This document shows, piece after piece, positions 8,161 through 16,965 of a stretch of DNA of 64,000 bases. Positions within the stretch are counted from its first letter, which is position 1, and every line of letters starts with the position of its first letter. The position numbers were made by a program, and so were the translations under genes. The notes beneath the pieces were generated by a model. That model did no database searches. It was not told the DNA's origin and saw only the letters and a program-made list of their open reading frames with translations. The stretch is from Actinomycetota bacterium (GTDB taxonomy: Bacteria; Actinomycetota; Thermoleophilia; Gaiellales; Gaiellaceae), in NCBI GenBank assembly GCA_003139545.1, contig PLJC01000015.1:82599-146598 (forward strand), read 5' to 3'.

Positions 8161-8508
8161 CTACTTGCGGATGCCGTGCACCGGGCGACCTGCGGCTTCC
8201 CACGCGTAGTACGACGCACTCGGCCCGAACGCGGACTCGTAGTTGACGACGCGCGGGTTGCGCCCGACCTCCTTCGCGCGCCCCGCATGGCGCAACAGAT
8301 TCGGGTCGTCGCGCTCCTGCCAGACGAGCACGAGGTGCGCGGCGGTCATGAACTCCGCGACGTATGAGCAACCGGGCGCTGGACACGGGAACGGATTCGT
8401 GCGCACGCAGTGCCAACCCGCATGGTCGCCGTCCTCCTCGCCGGTCCAGAGCTCCTCGTCCTGAAGCGGCTCGATCTCGTCGGCAATGTGAATGCGGCCA
8501 TGCCGCAT
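8161..8508 (-). CDS. Hypothetical Cys-containing small protein, first gene of the redox operon
   Basis: 115 aa from ATG 8508, chosen because GGGAGGAG lies just upstream; the open frame continues to 8562. The protein is acidic at the N-terminus and has a compact Cys/His cluster (HAGWHCVRTNPFPCPAPGC), suggesting a zinc knuckle or thiol centre. No known family recognised. It ends 6 bp before the GCS2 start, so it leads the five-gene minus-strand operon. Confidence 0.7.
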   Translation of the reverse strand: MRHGRIHIADEIEPLQDEELWTGEEDGDHAGWHCVRTNPFPCPAPGCSYVAEFMTAAHLVLVWQERDDPNLLRHAGRAKEVGRNPRVVNYESAFGPSASYYAWEAAGRPVHGIRK

Positions 8509-8681
8509 CTCCTCCCGCTCCACAGCGTCGAAGGGTAGCGCCGGTCTGCAAGCGCCCGTCAAGTGCGACCATCCAGGGACGGAGCTAACGCAAGGCGTTA
8601 GCGGAGTCCGGACGAAGCGTGCGGTCCCGCCGCAGGCGCGACCGCGCGCGCAGAACCAAACCGTCGCCGAGGCTCATAAGA

Positions 8682-8799
8682 GGACGCGGGCTCGGCCCGC
8701 GTCCGCTCCCGCGAAGCGGGAACCTCAATCAGTCGCGGAACGCCAGTTCCGCGACTGCGGGTTGAGTCGGGGGCCCCGGGCAGGCGGTCGGGGCCCCCG
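8682..8799. other. Cluster of four perfect inverted repeats in a 373-bp gene-free gap
   Basis: The gap 8509-8881 contains four consecutive perfect hairpins: 8682-8704 (9-bp arms, 5-nt loop), 8707-8721 (6-bp arms, GAA loop), 8731-8756 (10-bp arms, 6-nt loop) and 8768-8799 (11-bp arms, 10-nt loop). They lie downstream of the HtrA stop and upstream of the redox operon start. The last could be a U-less terminator for HtrA; the series could also be a structured RNA. No ORF of note is present. Confidence 0.6.
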
Positions 8800-8881
8800 T
8801 CTCATGCTCCCGTCGGTCGCGCTGGCCTGCGACCGTTGCGGGAGCCGGCCCCCAGGGGTGCGGGGCCGGACTGAAAGGCGG

Positions 8882-10096
8882 TCAGCATCGCGTGGTGAGC
8901 GGCTGCCGCCCGAGCTTCACGTTCAAGGTCATGTGCTTGTCGCCGCGGACGACCTCGAGCTGCACCGACTCGCCGGGCTTCTTCTGCGAGACGATCTGCC
9001 GCAGCATGTCGACGGATCCGATCGCGGAGCCGTCAGCCTTGACGATGATGTCGCCGCCCAAGGGCCACGTGTCGCCGGCGACGGTCACCTGCTGCGTCGC
9101 GCCGTGCAGGCCGGCCTTCGACGCGCCGGTGTCCTTGCACACGCTGCTGACGAGCAGACCGTGGCTGACCGGCAGGCGGAAGAGCTGTGCGACAGCCGGC
9201 GTGATCGCACGCGCCTGCACGCCGACGAACGGGTGCACGACGTGGCCGCTCGCGATCAGCTGCGCCACGACGGACTCGACGGTGTTCACCGGGATGGCGA
9301 AGCCGATGCCGATGTTGCCGTCGCTCGCGCCGGAGGTCTGGATCTGCGAGGTGACGCCGATCACCTGGCCGTTCGCGTCCAGCAGTGGGCCGCCGGAGTT
9401 GCCGTGATTGAGCGCGGCGTCGGTCTGGATGGCGTGGTCGATCGGAGCGCCGTTGGGCGCGTAGATGCGCCGCTCGAGCGCGCTGACGATGCCCGACGTG
9501 ATCGACCGGTCCTCGCCGAGCGGATTGCCGATGGCGACCACCGAGTCGCCCACACGGACGAGGTCGGAGTCGCCGAGCGTCAGCGGCGTCAGCGCGCGCG
9601 AGCTCACGTGCACCTGCAAGACAGCGATATCGGTGGAGGGGTCGCGGCCGATCACGCGCGCCGGCAGCCGCTCCTGGTTGGAGAAGCTGACCTCGACGCG
9701 ACTCGCGCCCTGCACGACGTGGTAGTTGGTGACGATGTGGCCGGCCTTGTCGAGAACGAAGCCGGAGCCGAGTGCCTCTTGCGTCTGCGTCGTCGCGCCA
9801 CCGAATCCGAATGGATCGAGGAACGGATCCGGCTGCGTGGTGACGCGGCTCGTCGCCGTCACCTGCACGACGCCCGGCGCGTCGCGGACGTAGATGTCGT
9901 GGATCGTCAGCGGCGACGTCGTGTGCGCAAACGACGCGGACTCCGGCTCGGATGCGACCGTCGGCGCGGCGATCTCACGGACGGTCGTCGTCGAGCGGCC
10001 GAGCGCTCCCGACGCGGCCGCGGCGCCGAGCGTGACGGCAGCCCCGACGGCGCCTGCCGCGGCTAGCATCCCGAGCGTGCGCACGCGATTCCGCAC
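8882..10096 (-). CDS. HtrA/DegP-type serine protease with PDZ domain
   Basis: 404 aa. A single N-terminal hydrophobic segment (about residues 7-31) acts as signal anchor. A trypsin-like domain follows with catalytic H126 (TNYHVV), D156 (DPSTDIAVL) and S234 (HGNSGGPL). One C-terminal PDZ domain occupies roughly residues 305-400. It is predicted to act outside the membrane in envelope protein quality control. It stands alone, with the hairpin-rich gap after it and a secreted protein gene upstream on the same strand. Confidence 0.93.
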   Translation of the reverse strand: MRNRVRTLGMLAAAGAVGAAVTLGAAAASGALGRSTTTVREIAAPTVASEPESASFAHTTSPLTIHDIYVRDAPGVVQVTATSRVTTQPDPFLDPFGFGGATTQTQEALGSGFVLDKAGHIVTNYHVVQGASRVEVSFSNQERLPARVIGRDPSTDIAVLQVHVSSRALTPLTLGDSDLVRVGDSVVAIGNPLGEDRSITSGIVSALERRIYAPNGAPIDHAIQTDAALNHGNSGGPLLDANGQVIGVTSQIQTSGASDGNIGIGFAIPVNTVESVVAQLIASGHVVHPFVGVQARAITPAVAQLFRLPVSHGLLVSSVCKDTGASKAGLHGATQQVTVAGDTWPLGGDIIVKADGSAIGSVDMLRQIVSQKKPGESVQLEVVRGDKHMTLNVKLGRQPLTTRC

Positions 10097-10152
10097 CCAT
10101 CCTGTCTACCAAGGCGCGCGTTGCGTGCCGGTTGTGGCGCGTTAAGCCTGCG

Positions 10153-10782
10153 TTAAGCGGGGAGGCCGCCAGGCGTGCTGGTGCTGCGCAGCGCCTTCGC
10201 GCTCGCCTCCGCTGCGTGCAGGACGAATGTCTCCTGCACCGCACCGGAGACGCTGCTGTCCGCGGCGTAGCTGTAGACGCCTGAGAGCACGTGCCCGGCC
10301 CGCTGGTAGATGGCGAAGCGAATGACGTGCACCAGCTTCCCTTTGACCTTTCCGGACACGTCTATCCGGAGAGCGAGGGAGCCACTGAGCAGCTTCGCGT
10401 CGGCGATCCGTGTGATCTTGTAGCGGAGCGGCGGCTGGCCCTCGAACGCAATCGGCTTGGCGGGGCAATTCGTTGCATGTTGCGCGACCTCACGCATCGC
10501 CTGCGCGGCGCCGGAGCCCTTGTAGACGACCACCTCGTTGGAGAGCGCGAGCTTCGCGTTCGGCTTCCCGTAGTTGACCTGGATCCTGGCGGTGCGCAGT
10601 GCTTCGCTCGGATAGTTCGTCGTGCCGCAGAGGTCGAGCGTGCGCTCTTTCGCCCCTAGTCCACCCGGAGCAACCGCTATCGCGTAGCCGGGGCCGACCG
10701 CACCCGGCTTGAGGATGAGCTTGGCCGGATTCGGCTGCGAAGCGAGGGCGGCGGCGGCGAGTGCGAGCACGACGACCGGCAT
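10153..10782 (-). CDS. Secreted hypothetical protein, 209 aa
   Basis: N-terminal signal sequence of about 15 residues (VVVLALAAAALAS) followed by a soluble domain with two Cys (LCGTTNYPSE and TNCPAKP) that could form a disulfide. Its alternating beta pattern resembles exported sensor-like domains of actinobacteria, but I cannot assign a family. It is divergent from the collagen-like gene (62 bp between starts). Confidence 0.65.
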   Translation of the reverse strand: MPVVVLALAAAALASQPNPAKLILKPGAVGPGYAIAVAPGGLGAKERTLDLCGTTNYPSEALRTARIQVNYGKPNAKLALSNEVVVYKGSGAAQAMREVAQHATNCPAKPIAFEGQPPLRYKITRIADAKLLSGSLALRIDVSGKVKGKLVHVIRFAIYQRAGHVLSGVYSYAADSSVSGAVQETFVLHAAEASAKALRSTSTPGGLPA

Positions 10783-10844
10783 GCCTGCAGGGTACGCGCT
10801 CGGGGGCCGTTTTCGGAAGGCCAGCCCTCGGGTACCAGTCCTTC

Positions 10845-11429
10845 ATGAGACATCTACGCAACATCCGGATCAGGCCCGGGACGGCGCTCGCTGCGGCCGC
10901 ACTGTTCCTCGCCCTCGGCGGCGTGAGCTACGCCGCGACGACCCTCCCGCGCAACAGCGTCACCACCGTTCAGGTGAAGGACCACTCGCTCCTCGCGAAG
11001 GACTTCAAGGCAGGGCAGCTCCCGCGCGGCCCCGCAGGCCCGGCAGGGGCAGCAGGACCAGCAGGTCCCGCAGGGCCCGCCGGTCCGGCCGGTCCCGGCG
11101 GCTCGGCGGCGGCCTCGCAGTGGATCCTCGTCAACCCGAACGGGTCGATCGCCGCGCAGTCGGGCGGCCTCTCCATCACGACGCACACGACCGGCACGTA
11201 CATCGTCAACTTCGGAGCCGCGGTGGACTCGAAGCTCATCCTGGCGAGCCCCGGCGTCGCCAACGACAACGCCCCCCGTGGTGAGGTCATCGCCGGGCCG
11301 TGCGGCGGAACTGCCACCGGCGAAACGTGCACGACCGGCAACGACACGAGCCACGTGATCGTGCAGACGTACAACGGGGCCAATACGGCATTGGCCGACC
11401 ATTCGTTCTATCTGGCCGTAATCGGCTAG
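10845..11429 (+). CDS. Exported protein with short collagen-like (Gly-Pro-Ala) stretch
   Basis: 194 aa from ATG 10845. An N-terminal hydrophobic segment (LAAAALFLALGGVSYAATT) acts as signal or anchor. A linker (NSVTTVQVKDHSLLAKDFKAGQLPRG) typical of actinobacterial collagen-like proteins precedes about eight G-x-y triplets, mostly GPA. A C-terminal beta-rich globular domain of about 100 residues follows, with two Cys pairs. It is probably a trimeric surface protein; function unknown. A perfect terminator-like hairpin follows the gene. Confidence 0.75.
   Translation: MRHLRNIRIRPGTALAAAALFLALGGVSYAATTLPRNSVTTVQVKDHSLLAKDFKAGQLPRGPAGPAGAAGPAGPAGPAGPAGPGGSAAASQWILVNPNGSIAAQSGGLSITTHTTGTYIVNFGAAVDSKLILASPGVANDNAPRGEVIAGPCGGTATGETCTTGNDTSHVIVQTYNGANTALADHSFYLAVIG
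11028..11102 (+). repeat. Collagen-like tandem GPA-coding repeat
   Basis: Nine-base units encoding Gly-Pro-Ala, about eight in a row, inside the collagen-like gene. Copies differ at third codon positions. Confidence 0.8.
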
Positions 11430-11439
11430 CAGCGCCCGG

Positions 11440-11467
11440 AGGGCGGCCGCCGACCGGCGGCCGCCCT
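11440..11467 (+). terminator. Perfect 12-bp inverted repeat after the collagen-like gene
   Basis: Arms 11440-11451 and 11456-11467 are perfectly complementary (AGGGCGGCCGCC) with a 4-nt loop GACC. It starts 10 bp after the stop codon and ends 17 bp before acnA. There is no U tract, as is usual for GC-rich actinobacterial terminators. Confidence 0.7.
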
Positions 11468-11483
11468 CTGCTTGAATCGGGGT

Positions 11484-14153
11484 ATGGCAACACTCAGCGT
11501 CGGCGATCGCAGCTACGAGATCCACCGCCTCGACGCGAACGCTGCCCGCCTTCCCTACACGCTTCGCATCCTGCTCGAGAACGTGCTGCGGAACGGCAGC
11601 GATCCCGCGCCCATCCTGAACTGGGTCGCCGACGCCGAGCCCGCGCACGAGATCTCGTTCATGCCCGCGCGGGTGCTCCTTCAGGACTTCACCGGCGTCC
11701 CTGCGATCGTCGACCTCGCGGCGATGCGCGACGCGATGCGTGCGCAGGGCGGCGACCCGGCAAGGATCAATCCGCTCATCCCGGCCGAGCTCGTCATCGA
11801 CCACTCCGTGCAGGTGGACGCGTTCGCGTCGCCGCTGGCGATGGGACGCAACGTCGAGCTCGAGTTCGAGCGCAACCGCGAGCGGTACGCATTCCTGCGC
11901 TGGGGCCAGCAGGCGTTCGACACGCTGAAGGTCGTCCCGCCGAACACGGGTATCTGCCACCAGGTCAACCTCGAGTACCTCGCCCGCGTCGTGGAGACGC
12001 GCGACGGCGTTGCGTTTCCCGACACGCTCGTCGGGACGGACTCGCACACGACGATGGTCAACGGGCTCGGCGTGCTCGGCTGGGGCGTCGGCGGGATCGA
12101 AGCGGAGGCTGCGATGCTCGGCGAAGCGCTGTCGATGCTCGTCCCGCAGGTGGTCGGCTTCCGGCTCGACGGGGCGCTCCGCGACGGCGCGACGGCGACG
12201 GACCTCGTCCTGACCGTGACGCAGATGCTGCGCAGCACCGGCGTCGTCGGGAAGCTCGTCGAGTACTTCGGCCCGGGAGTGCCCTCGCTCGCGCTCGCCG
12301 ACCGCGCGACGCTCGGGAACATGAGCCCCGAGTACGGCGCAACGTGCGGCTTCTTCCCCGTCGACGACGTGACGCTCGAGTACATGCGCCTCACAGGCCG
12401 CCCGGAATGGCGCGTCGCGCTCGTCGAGGCGTACTGCAAGGAGAACATGCTCTGGCACGAGCCGCACGAGCACCCCGAGTACTCGCAGGTGGTCGAGCTC
12501 GACCTCGACGACGTCGAGCCGTCGCTCGCAGGGCCGCGCCGGCCGCAGGACCGCGTGCCGCTTGCGAACGCGAAGGAGGCCTTCATCGAGTCGCTCGGCA
12601 CCTTCGGGGTCGACTACTCCAACGGCTCGTACGACAAGGAGATGGCGGACTCGTTCCCGGCGAGCGACCCGCCGACCTACGACGGAGCCGACGCGACCGA
12701 TCCCGTCCCGGTGGCGACGGCGACGCTGGAGAAGAAGCGCGTGCCGGTCGCCGGCGAGGACTACGCGCTCGAGCACGGATCGGTCGTGATCGCGGCCATC
12801 ACGTCGTGCACGAACACGTCGAACCCCTCCGTGATGCTCGCCGCCGGTCTGCTCGCGAAGAAGGCGGTCGAGCGCGGCCTGACGCGCAAGCCGTGGGTGA
12901 AGTCGTCGCTCGCACCGGGGTCGAAGGTGGTCACCGAGTACTACGAGCGCGCCGGCCTCGACAAGTACCTGGACGAGCTCGGCTTCAACACCGTCGGCTA
13001 CGGCTGCACGACGTGCATCGGCAACTCGGGCCCGCTGCCGGATGAGATCTCCGCAGCGGTGAGCGAGGGCGACCTCGTCGTCTGCGCGGTGCTGTCCGGG
13101 AACCGCAACTTCGAGGCGCGGATCCACGGCGAGGTGAAGGCGAACTACCTCGCGTCGCCGCCGCTCGTCGTCGCGTACGCGCTCGCGGGGCGCATGGACA
13201 TCGACCTCGTCAACGAGCCGATCGAGGGCGACGTCTACCTGCGCGATCTCTGGCCGAGCCGGGCGGAGATCGACGCGGCCATCGCCGGCTCGGTCGACGG
13301 CGAGATGTTCACGCGGACGTACGCGGACGTGTACACGGGCGACGACCGGTGGCGCGCGCTGGAGATCCCCGACGGAGATCTCTATGCCTGGGACCCGGAC
13401 TCAACCTACGTTCGCCTGCCGCCGTACTTCGACGGGATGCCCGCCCGGCCGGCGCCGGTCGAGGACGTCCACGGCGCGCGGTGCCTCGTCATGCTCGGCG
13501 ACTCGGTCACGACCGACCACATCTCCCCCGCCGGCGCGATCCGCCCCGACTCGCCTGCCGGGCAGTACCTGACGGAGCACGGTGTGGAGCGGCGCGACTT
13601 CAACTCCTATGGCTCACGGCGCGGGAACCACGAGGTGATGGTGCGCGGGACGTTCGCGAACGTGCGGCTCCGCAACCAGCTCGTCGAGGGCAGCGAGGGA
13701 ACGTGGACAGCGCACCTGCCCGACGGCGAGGAGATGACGATCTACGACGCGGCGATGCGGTATCGCAGCGAGGGCGTCCCGACGATCGTGCTCGCGGGCA
13801 AGGAGTACGGATCCGGCTCGTCGCGCGACTGGGCCGCGAAGGGGCCGAACCTGCTCGGCGTGCGCGCCGCGATCGCGGAGTCGTACGAGCGCATCCACCG
13901 CTCGAACCTCCTGATGATGGGCGTCCTCCCGCTGCAGTTCGTAGACGGCGAAAACCGCGAGTCACTCGGCCTCACCGGACGGGAGGCGTTCTCCATCGTC
14001 GGCATCGACAACGCGGAAGCCCACGAAGTGACGGTGCGCGCCGACGACAAGGAGTTCCGCGCACGCGTCCGGCTGGACACGCCGCGCGAGCGTGAATACT
14101 TGAGGCATGGCGGCATCCTCCAGTTCGTCCTCCGCCGGCTCCTCGCGGGCTGA
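11484..14153 (+). CDS. acnA: Aconitate hydratase (AcnA/IRP type)
   Basis: 889 aa from ATG 11484 (an in-frame TTG lies 12 bp upstream), the normal AcnA length. It interconverts citrate and isocitrate in the TCA cycle using a [4Fe-4S] cluster. Visible motifs are [32 protein letters not shown] with the first cluster Cys, and [12 protein letters not shown] with the other two. The swivel domain has [13 protein letters not shown] and [12 protein letters not shown]. Its 3' end overlaps the next small gene by 47 bp. Confidence 0.97.
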   Translation: MATLSVGDRSYEIHRLDANAARLPYTLRILLENVLRNGSDPAPILNWVADAEPAHEISFMPARVLLQDFTGVPAIVDLAAMRDAMRAQGGDPARINPLIPAELVIDHSVQVDAFASPLAMGRNVELEFERNRERYAFLRWGQQAFDTLKVVPPNTGICHQVNLEYLARVVETRDGVAFPDTLVGTDSHTTMVNGLGVLGWGVGGIEAEAAMLGEALSMLVPQVVGFRLDGALRDGATATDLVLTVTQMLRSTGVVGKLVEYFGPGVPSLALADRATLGNMSPEYGATCGFFPVDDVTLEYMRLTGRPEWRVALVEAYCKENMLWHEPHEHPEYSQVVELDLDDVEPSLAGPRRPQDRVPLANAKEAFIESLGTFGVDYSNGSYDKEMADSFPASDPPTYDGADATDPVPVATATLEKKRVPVAGEDYALEHGSVVIAAITSCTNTSNPSVMLAAGLLAKKAVERGLTRKPWVKSSLAPGSKVVTEYYERAGLDKYLDELGFNTVGYGCTTCIGNSGPLPDEISAAVSEGDLVVCAVLSGNRNFEARIHGEVKANYLASPPLVVAYALAGRMDIDLVNEPIEGDVYLRDLWPSRAEIDAAIAGSVDGEMFTRTYADVYTGDDRWRALEIPDGDLYAWDPDSTYVRLPPYFDGMPARPAPVEDVHGARCLVMLGDSVTTDHISPAGAIRPDSPAGQYLTEHGVERRDFNSYGSRRGNHEVMVRGTFANVRLRNQLVEGSEGTWTAHLPDGEEMTIYDAAMRYRSEGVPTIVLAGKEYGSGSSRDWAAKGPNLLGVRAAIAESYERIHRSNLLMMGVLPLQFVDGENRESLGLTGREAFSIVGIDNAEAHEVTVRADDKEFRARVRLDTPREREYLRHGGILQFVLRRLLAG

Positions 14154-14364
14154 CGAGCTGTGGCGCCAGGTCGGCGAGGCCGTCGGGCCTGCCGGCGAGC
14201 CGACGCCGCTGCTCGAGAAGGTGCGCGAGCACGCGTGGCGGATCACCGACGCGGACGTCGCCGGGCTCGACGCGGACGCGCTCTACGAGGCTGTGCTCCC
14301 CGCGGCGTTCGCGGTCGCGGACGAGAAGCGGCGACGCGCACACGAGGCCATCGATGCGCATTGA
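14107..14364 (+). CDS. Hypothetical protein, 85 aa, between acnA and the selenoprotein
   Basis: A Ser-rich N-terminus (residues 2-13) precedes a helical, acidic body ([29 protein letters not shown]). No family recognised. It starts within the end of acnA (47-bp overlap) and its end overlaps the AhpD-like selenoprotein start by 11 bp. This suggests coupled translation and perhaps a partner role for the selenoprotein. Confidence 0.65.
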   Translation: MAASSSSSSAGSSRADELWRQVGEAVGPAGEPTPLLEKVREHAWRITDADVAGLDADALYEAVLPAAFAVADEKRRRAHEAIDAH

Positions 14365-14911
14365 GCTGCAGCACTCGCCGGAGATGGCGGCGCGCATCGA
14401 GGAGCTGCACGCGCGCGACGGCTACGTCTCCGACATCTCCCTCGCGCTGCGCTACCGGCCCGAGCTGTTCGGCGAGCCGATCTCCGTGTACTTCCAGGAG
14501 GTGATGAAAGGCCCGTCCGACTGGAGCGAGGCGGAGCGCGAGCTGTTCGCCGCGTTCGTCTCCAAGCTGAACCAGTGTCCCTTCTGACTCGAGGCCCACG
14601 GCGCGGTCGCGTCGTACGCCTTCGGAGATACCGCGGTCGTCGACGCGATCCTCGACGACTACGAGACGGCGCCGATCGACGAGCGGCTGCGCGCCACGCT
14701 CCACTTCCTCGCGACGCTCGATCCGGCGCGCGCGCTCGCGGCCGGTGTCTCACGCCAGGCGCTACGCGATGCCGCCGACGTGCAGGCAGGGTTCGAGCTG
14801 ATCACCCGCTTTGCGGACGCGATCGGCGCGACGCCGCATTCGGAGGCCGGCCTGACGCGCGAGCAGGCGATCGCGCATGAGGGCCGGTTCTTCGAAGAGG
14901 GCTACGCGTAG
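14354..14911 (+). CDS. Selenocysteine-containing AhpD/carboxymuconolactone-decarboxylase-like protein (Sec at TGA 14585-14587)
   Basis: 185 aa if the in-frame TGA is read as Sec78; conventional calling stops at 77 aa. The reading frame continues past the TGA for 107 sense codons to TAG 14909 with clear protein character. The redox motif is NQCPF-Sec-LEAH: C75-x2-U78-x3-H82, exactly the CxxC-x3-H active site of AhpD/CMD peroxidase-related proteins with Sec in place of the second Cys. The flanks (FVSKLNQC before, AHGAVASYA after) match the family. A SECIS-like hairpin with a GGUC loop follows the TGA. ATG 14354 has GAGG six bases upstream. It probably reduces peroxides or acts as a thiol oxidoreductase. 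AhpD-like selenoproteins are a known class; a plain nonsense pseudogene is the alternative, but motif position and hairpin make it unlikely. Confidence 0.9.
14590..14624 (+). promoter_or_regulatory. Predicted bacterial SECIS element
   Basis: Directly after the TGA at 14585-14587. The upper stem pairs 14598-14604 with 14609-14615 (7 bp including one G-U) around loop GGUC at 14605-14608. A 2x2 internal loop follows, then a lower stem 14590-14595 with 14618-14624 (6 bp, one bulged U). The loop G lies 18 nt after the UGA, almost the same spacing as in E. coli fdhF (19 nt as I recall it), whose loop also contains GGUC. It would recruit SelB. Confidence 0.85.
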
Positions 14912-14921
14912 CCTTCCGCCG

Positions 14922-16268
14922 ATGCGCGACACGACACCGAGCTGGGGCGTCGACCCGGTGCCGGAGCGGCTGCACGTGCTCAGCGGGCTCGATTCGACGC
15001 TCCTGTGGGGCAACCTCTCGGTCTCGCTGCTCGTCATCGTCATCGGCGCGCTGCTCGTGCCGGCGCTCTCGCTGCGCGACGCGCTCCTCGCCATCCTCGT
15101 CGGAGCTGTCGTGGGCAACACGCTCCTCGGCGTCGCCGCGCTCATCGGCGCCGACGCGCGCGTGCCGGGGATGGTGCTGCTGCGCGCGCCGCTCGGTCGA
15201 CGCGGCTCGTACCTGCCGACGGGCCTCAACGTCGCGCAGAACGTCGGCTGGTCGACGTTCGAGCTGATCATCATCGCGACCGCCGCGGGTGCTCTCTCGC
15301 AGCACCTGTTCCACTGGCAGGGACGCTGGTTCTGGACGCTCCTGTTCGGCGCGCTGAGTTGGGGCCTCGGCATGCTCGGCCCGATCGGCTTCGTCCGCCG
15401 CTACCTGCGCAAGTTCGCCTCGTGGGCGCTGCTCTTCTCGATGGCGTACCTCACGTACTGGGCGATCTCGAAATCGCACCTGCACGCATTCTGGGCAGCG
15501 CCGGGCAAGGGCGGCTTCCCCTCATTCGGGCAGGCGGTCGACCTCGTCATCGGCAGCGTCGTGTCGTGGACGCCGCTCGCGGCCGACTACACACGCTTCG
15601 CGCGCACGCGGCGGGGCGCGGCGTTCGGCGCCGGCTTCGGCTATCTCGTCCCGACGATCTGGTGCATCGGCCTCGGGATCCTCATCGTGCTCGCACGCGG
15701 CGTCTCCGACGCGCAGGCCCTGCCGGCGGCAGTGGCGGCGTCGGGCGGGATCGCGTTCGTCGCGCTCGCCGCGATCACCATCGACGAGAGCGAGAAGGCG
15801 TTCGCCGACATCTACTCCACCGCCGTCTCGCTCCAGAACTTCCTGCCGCGCATGTCACAGCGGCTGCTCATCACGCTCGTGTCCGCGCTCGCGACGGCGC
15901 TCGCGCTTGCGCTGAACCTCGGCAACTACCAGAACTTCCTCTACCTGCTCGGCTCGTTCTTCGTGCCGCTGTTCGGCGTGCTCGTCGCCGACTGGCTCAC
16001 GGAGCGTGCGCACTACACGCCGGAGCACGTGTTCAACGACACCGAGTGGCGGCCGGCAGCGCTCGCGGCGTGGCTCGTCGGCTTCGGGCTCTATCAATGG
16101 CTCTCGCCCGTCGGCCCGGCGTGGTGGACGCGCCTCGTCGCGCATACGCATCCGCAGAGCGTCAGCTTCACCGCATCGCTGCCGAGCTTCGCCGCGGCGT
16201 TCGCCCTGACGTTCCTCCTCAAATCGGTCTCCGGTGTCGCTCGCCGTCGTCGGACAGCTCTCGCGTGA
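14922..16268 (+). CDS. NCS1-family purine/cytosine permease-like transporter
   Basis: 448 aa from ATG 14922, 10 bp after the selenoprotein stop. About 12 predicted membrane segments; the N-terminus SWGVDPVPERLHVLSGLDSTLLWGNLS and the segment GLNVAQNVGWSTFELIII are typical of NCS1 permeases (CodB/CytX type). Family members import nucleobases, hydantoins or HMP. The overlapping PfkB kinase downstream suggests uptake and phosphorylation of a nucleoside-, pyrimidine- or sugar-like solute. Confidence 0.88.
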   Translation: MRDTTPSWGVDPVPERLHVLSGLDSTLLWGNLSVSLLVIVIGALLVPALSLRDALLAILVGAVVGNTLLGVAALIGADARVPGMVLLRAPLGRRGSYLPTGLNVAQNVGWSTFELIIIATAAGALSQHLFHWQGRWFWTLLFGALSWGLGMLGPIGFVRRYLRKFASWALLFSMAYLTYWAISKSHLHAFWAAPGKGGFPSFGQAVDLVIGSVVSWTPLAADYTRFARTRRGAAFGAGFGYLVPTIWCIGLGILIVLARGVSDAQALPAAVAASGGIAFVALAAITIDESEKAFADIYSTAVSLQNFLPRMSQRLLITLVSALATALALALNLGNYQNFLYLLGSFFVPLFGVLVADWLTERAHYTPEHVFNDTEWRPAALAAWLVGFGLYQWLSPVGPAWWTRLVAHTHPQSVSFTASLPSFAAAFALTFLLKSVSGVARRRRTALA

Positions 16269-16965
16269 CGTGATCGCCGGGACGGCGCCGCGCATCGGCG
16301 GCCCGCCCTGGCACGCGGCTCGCGCCTTGCGCGCGCTCGGCGTCGACGCACGCCTCGTCGCCAAGTGCGGCGAGCGGGACGCGATCGACTACACGCGCCG
16401 GCTGGAAACGCTCGACCTGCCGTTCGACCTCGTCGTGGGCAAGGAGACGACCGCATTCTCGTTCTCCTATGCCGAGGACGGCGTGCGCACGATGGCGATC
16501 GACGTGGTCGGGGATCCGTGGCGCGAGGACGAGCTTCGCCTCGAGGGGATCGAGTGGGTGTACGTTGCTCCGCTCGTCCGCGGCGAGATCAACGTGGCCT
16601 GGGTAGCGGAGGGCAGACACGTGCTGCTCGATGGGCACGGCCTCGTGCGCGTGCCGGAGCCGGGCCTGCTGCAGCTCGACGGCGACTTCGACCGCGCGCA
16701 GCTGCGACACGTCGAGATGCTGAAGCTCGCCGACGAGGAGGCTGTCGCGGCCGGTGCCGTCGACGTGCCCGAGGTGATCGTCACGCACGGCGCGCGCGGC
16801 GCGACCGTGAACGGCGTGCTCATCGAGGCCGAGCCGGTCGACCGCGACCCGACGGGAGCGGGCGACATGTTCGGGGCCGCATATCTCGTCGCGCGCTCCG
16901 AGGGCGCGGAGCCGGTGGACGCCGCGCGGCGCGCGGCGGCGCTCGTCTCGGAGCTACTGCGGTGA
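16234..16965 (+). CDS. PfkB-family carbohydrate/nucleoside kinase
   Basis: 243 aa with a GTG start, somewhat shorter than typical ribokinases (about 300). The N-terminus VVGQLSRDVIAG and the sugar-binding GGPPWHAARALRALG are family-like. The C-terminal signature DPTGAGDMFGAAY holds the catalytic Asp and anion hole. It overlaps the permease gene by 35 bp, so it probably phosphorylates the imported substrate. The substrate is unknown (nucleoside, sugar or hydroxymethylpyrimidine are possible). Confidence 0.88.
   Translation: MSLAVVGQLSRDVIAGTAPRIGGPPWHAARALRALGVDARLVAKCGERDAIDYTRRLETLDLPFDLVVGKETTAFSFSYAEDGVRTMAIDVVGDPWREDELRLEGIEWVYVAPLVRGEINVAWVAEGRHVLLDGHGLVRVPEPGLLQLDGDFDRAQLRHVEMLKLADEEAVAAGAVDVPEVIVTHGARGATVNGVLIEAEPVDRDPTGAGDMFGAAYLVARSEGAEPVDAARRAAALVSELLR

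Noticed and set aside
11028-11102. CRISPR or satellite repeat at the Gly-Pro-Ala stretch, and similarly at 34420-34640
   Set aside because: Both are codon-level repeats inside coding genes, without unique spacers.
10854-13127. 757-codon minus-strand open frame opposite acnA
   Set aside because: Acn is unambiguous; the antisense frame is a GC-bias artefact.
14585-14587. TGA as an ordinary nonsense mutation
   Set aside because: It falls exactly at the catalytic Cys position, the downstream frame is intact, and a GGUC-loop hairpin follows at the right distance.
14575-14880. Plus-strand open frame in another phase after the TGA
   Set aside because: Low-complexity Arg-rich product. The frame continuing through the TGA carries the conserved AhpD-like sequence.
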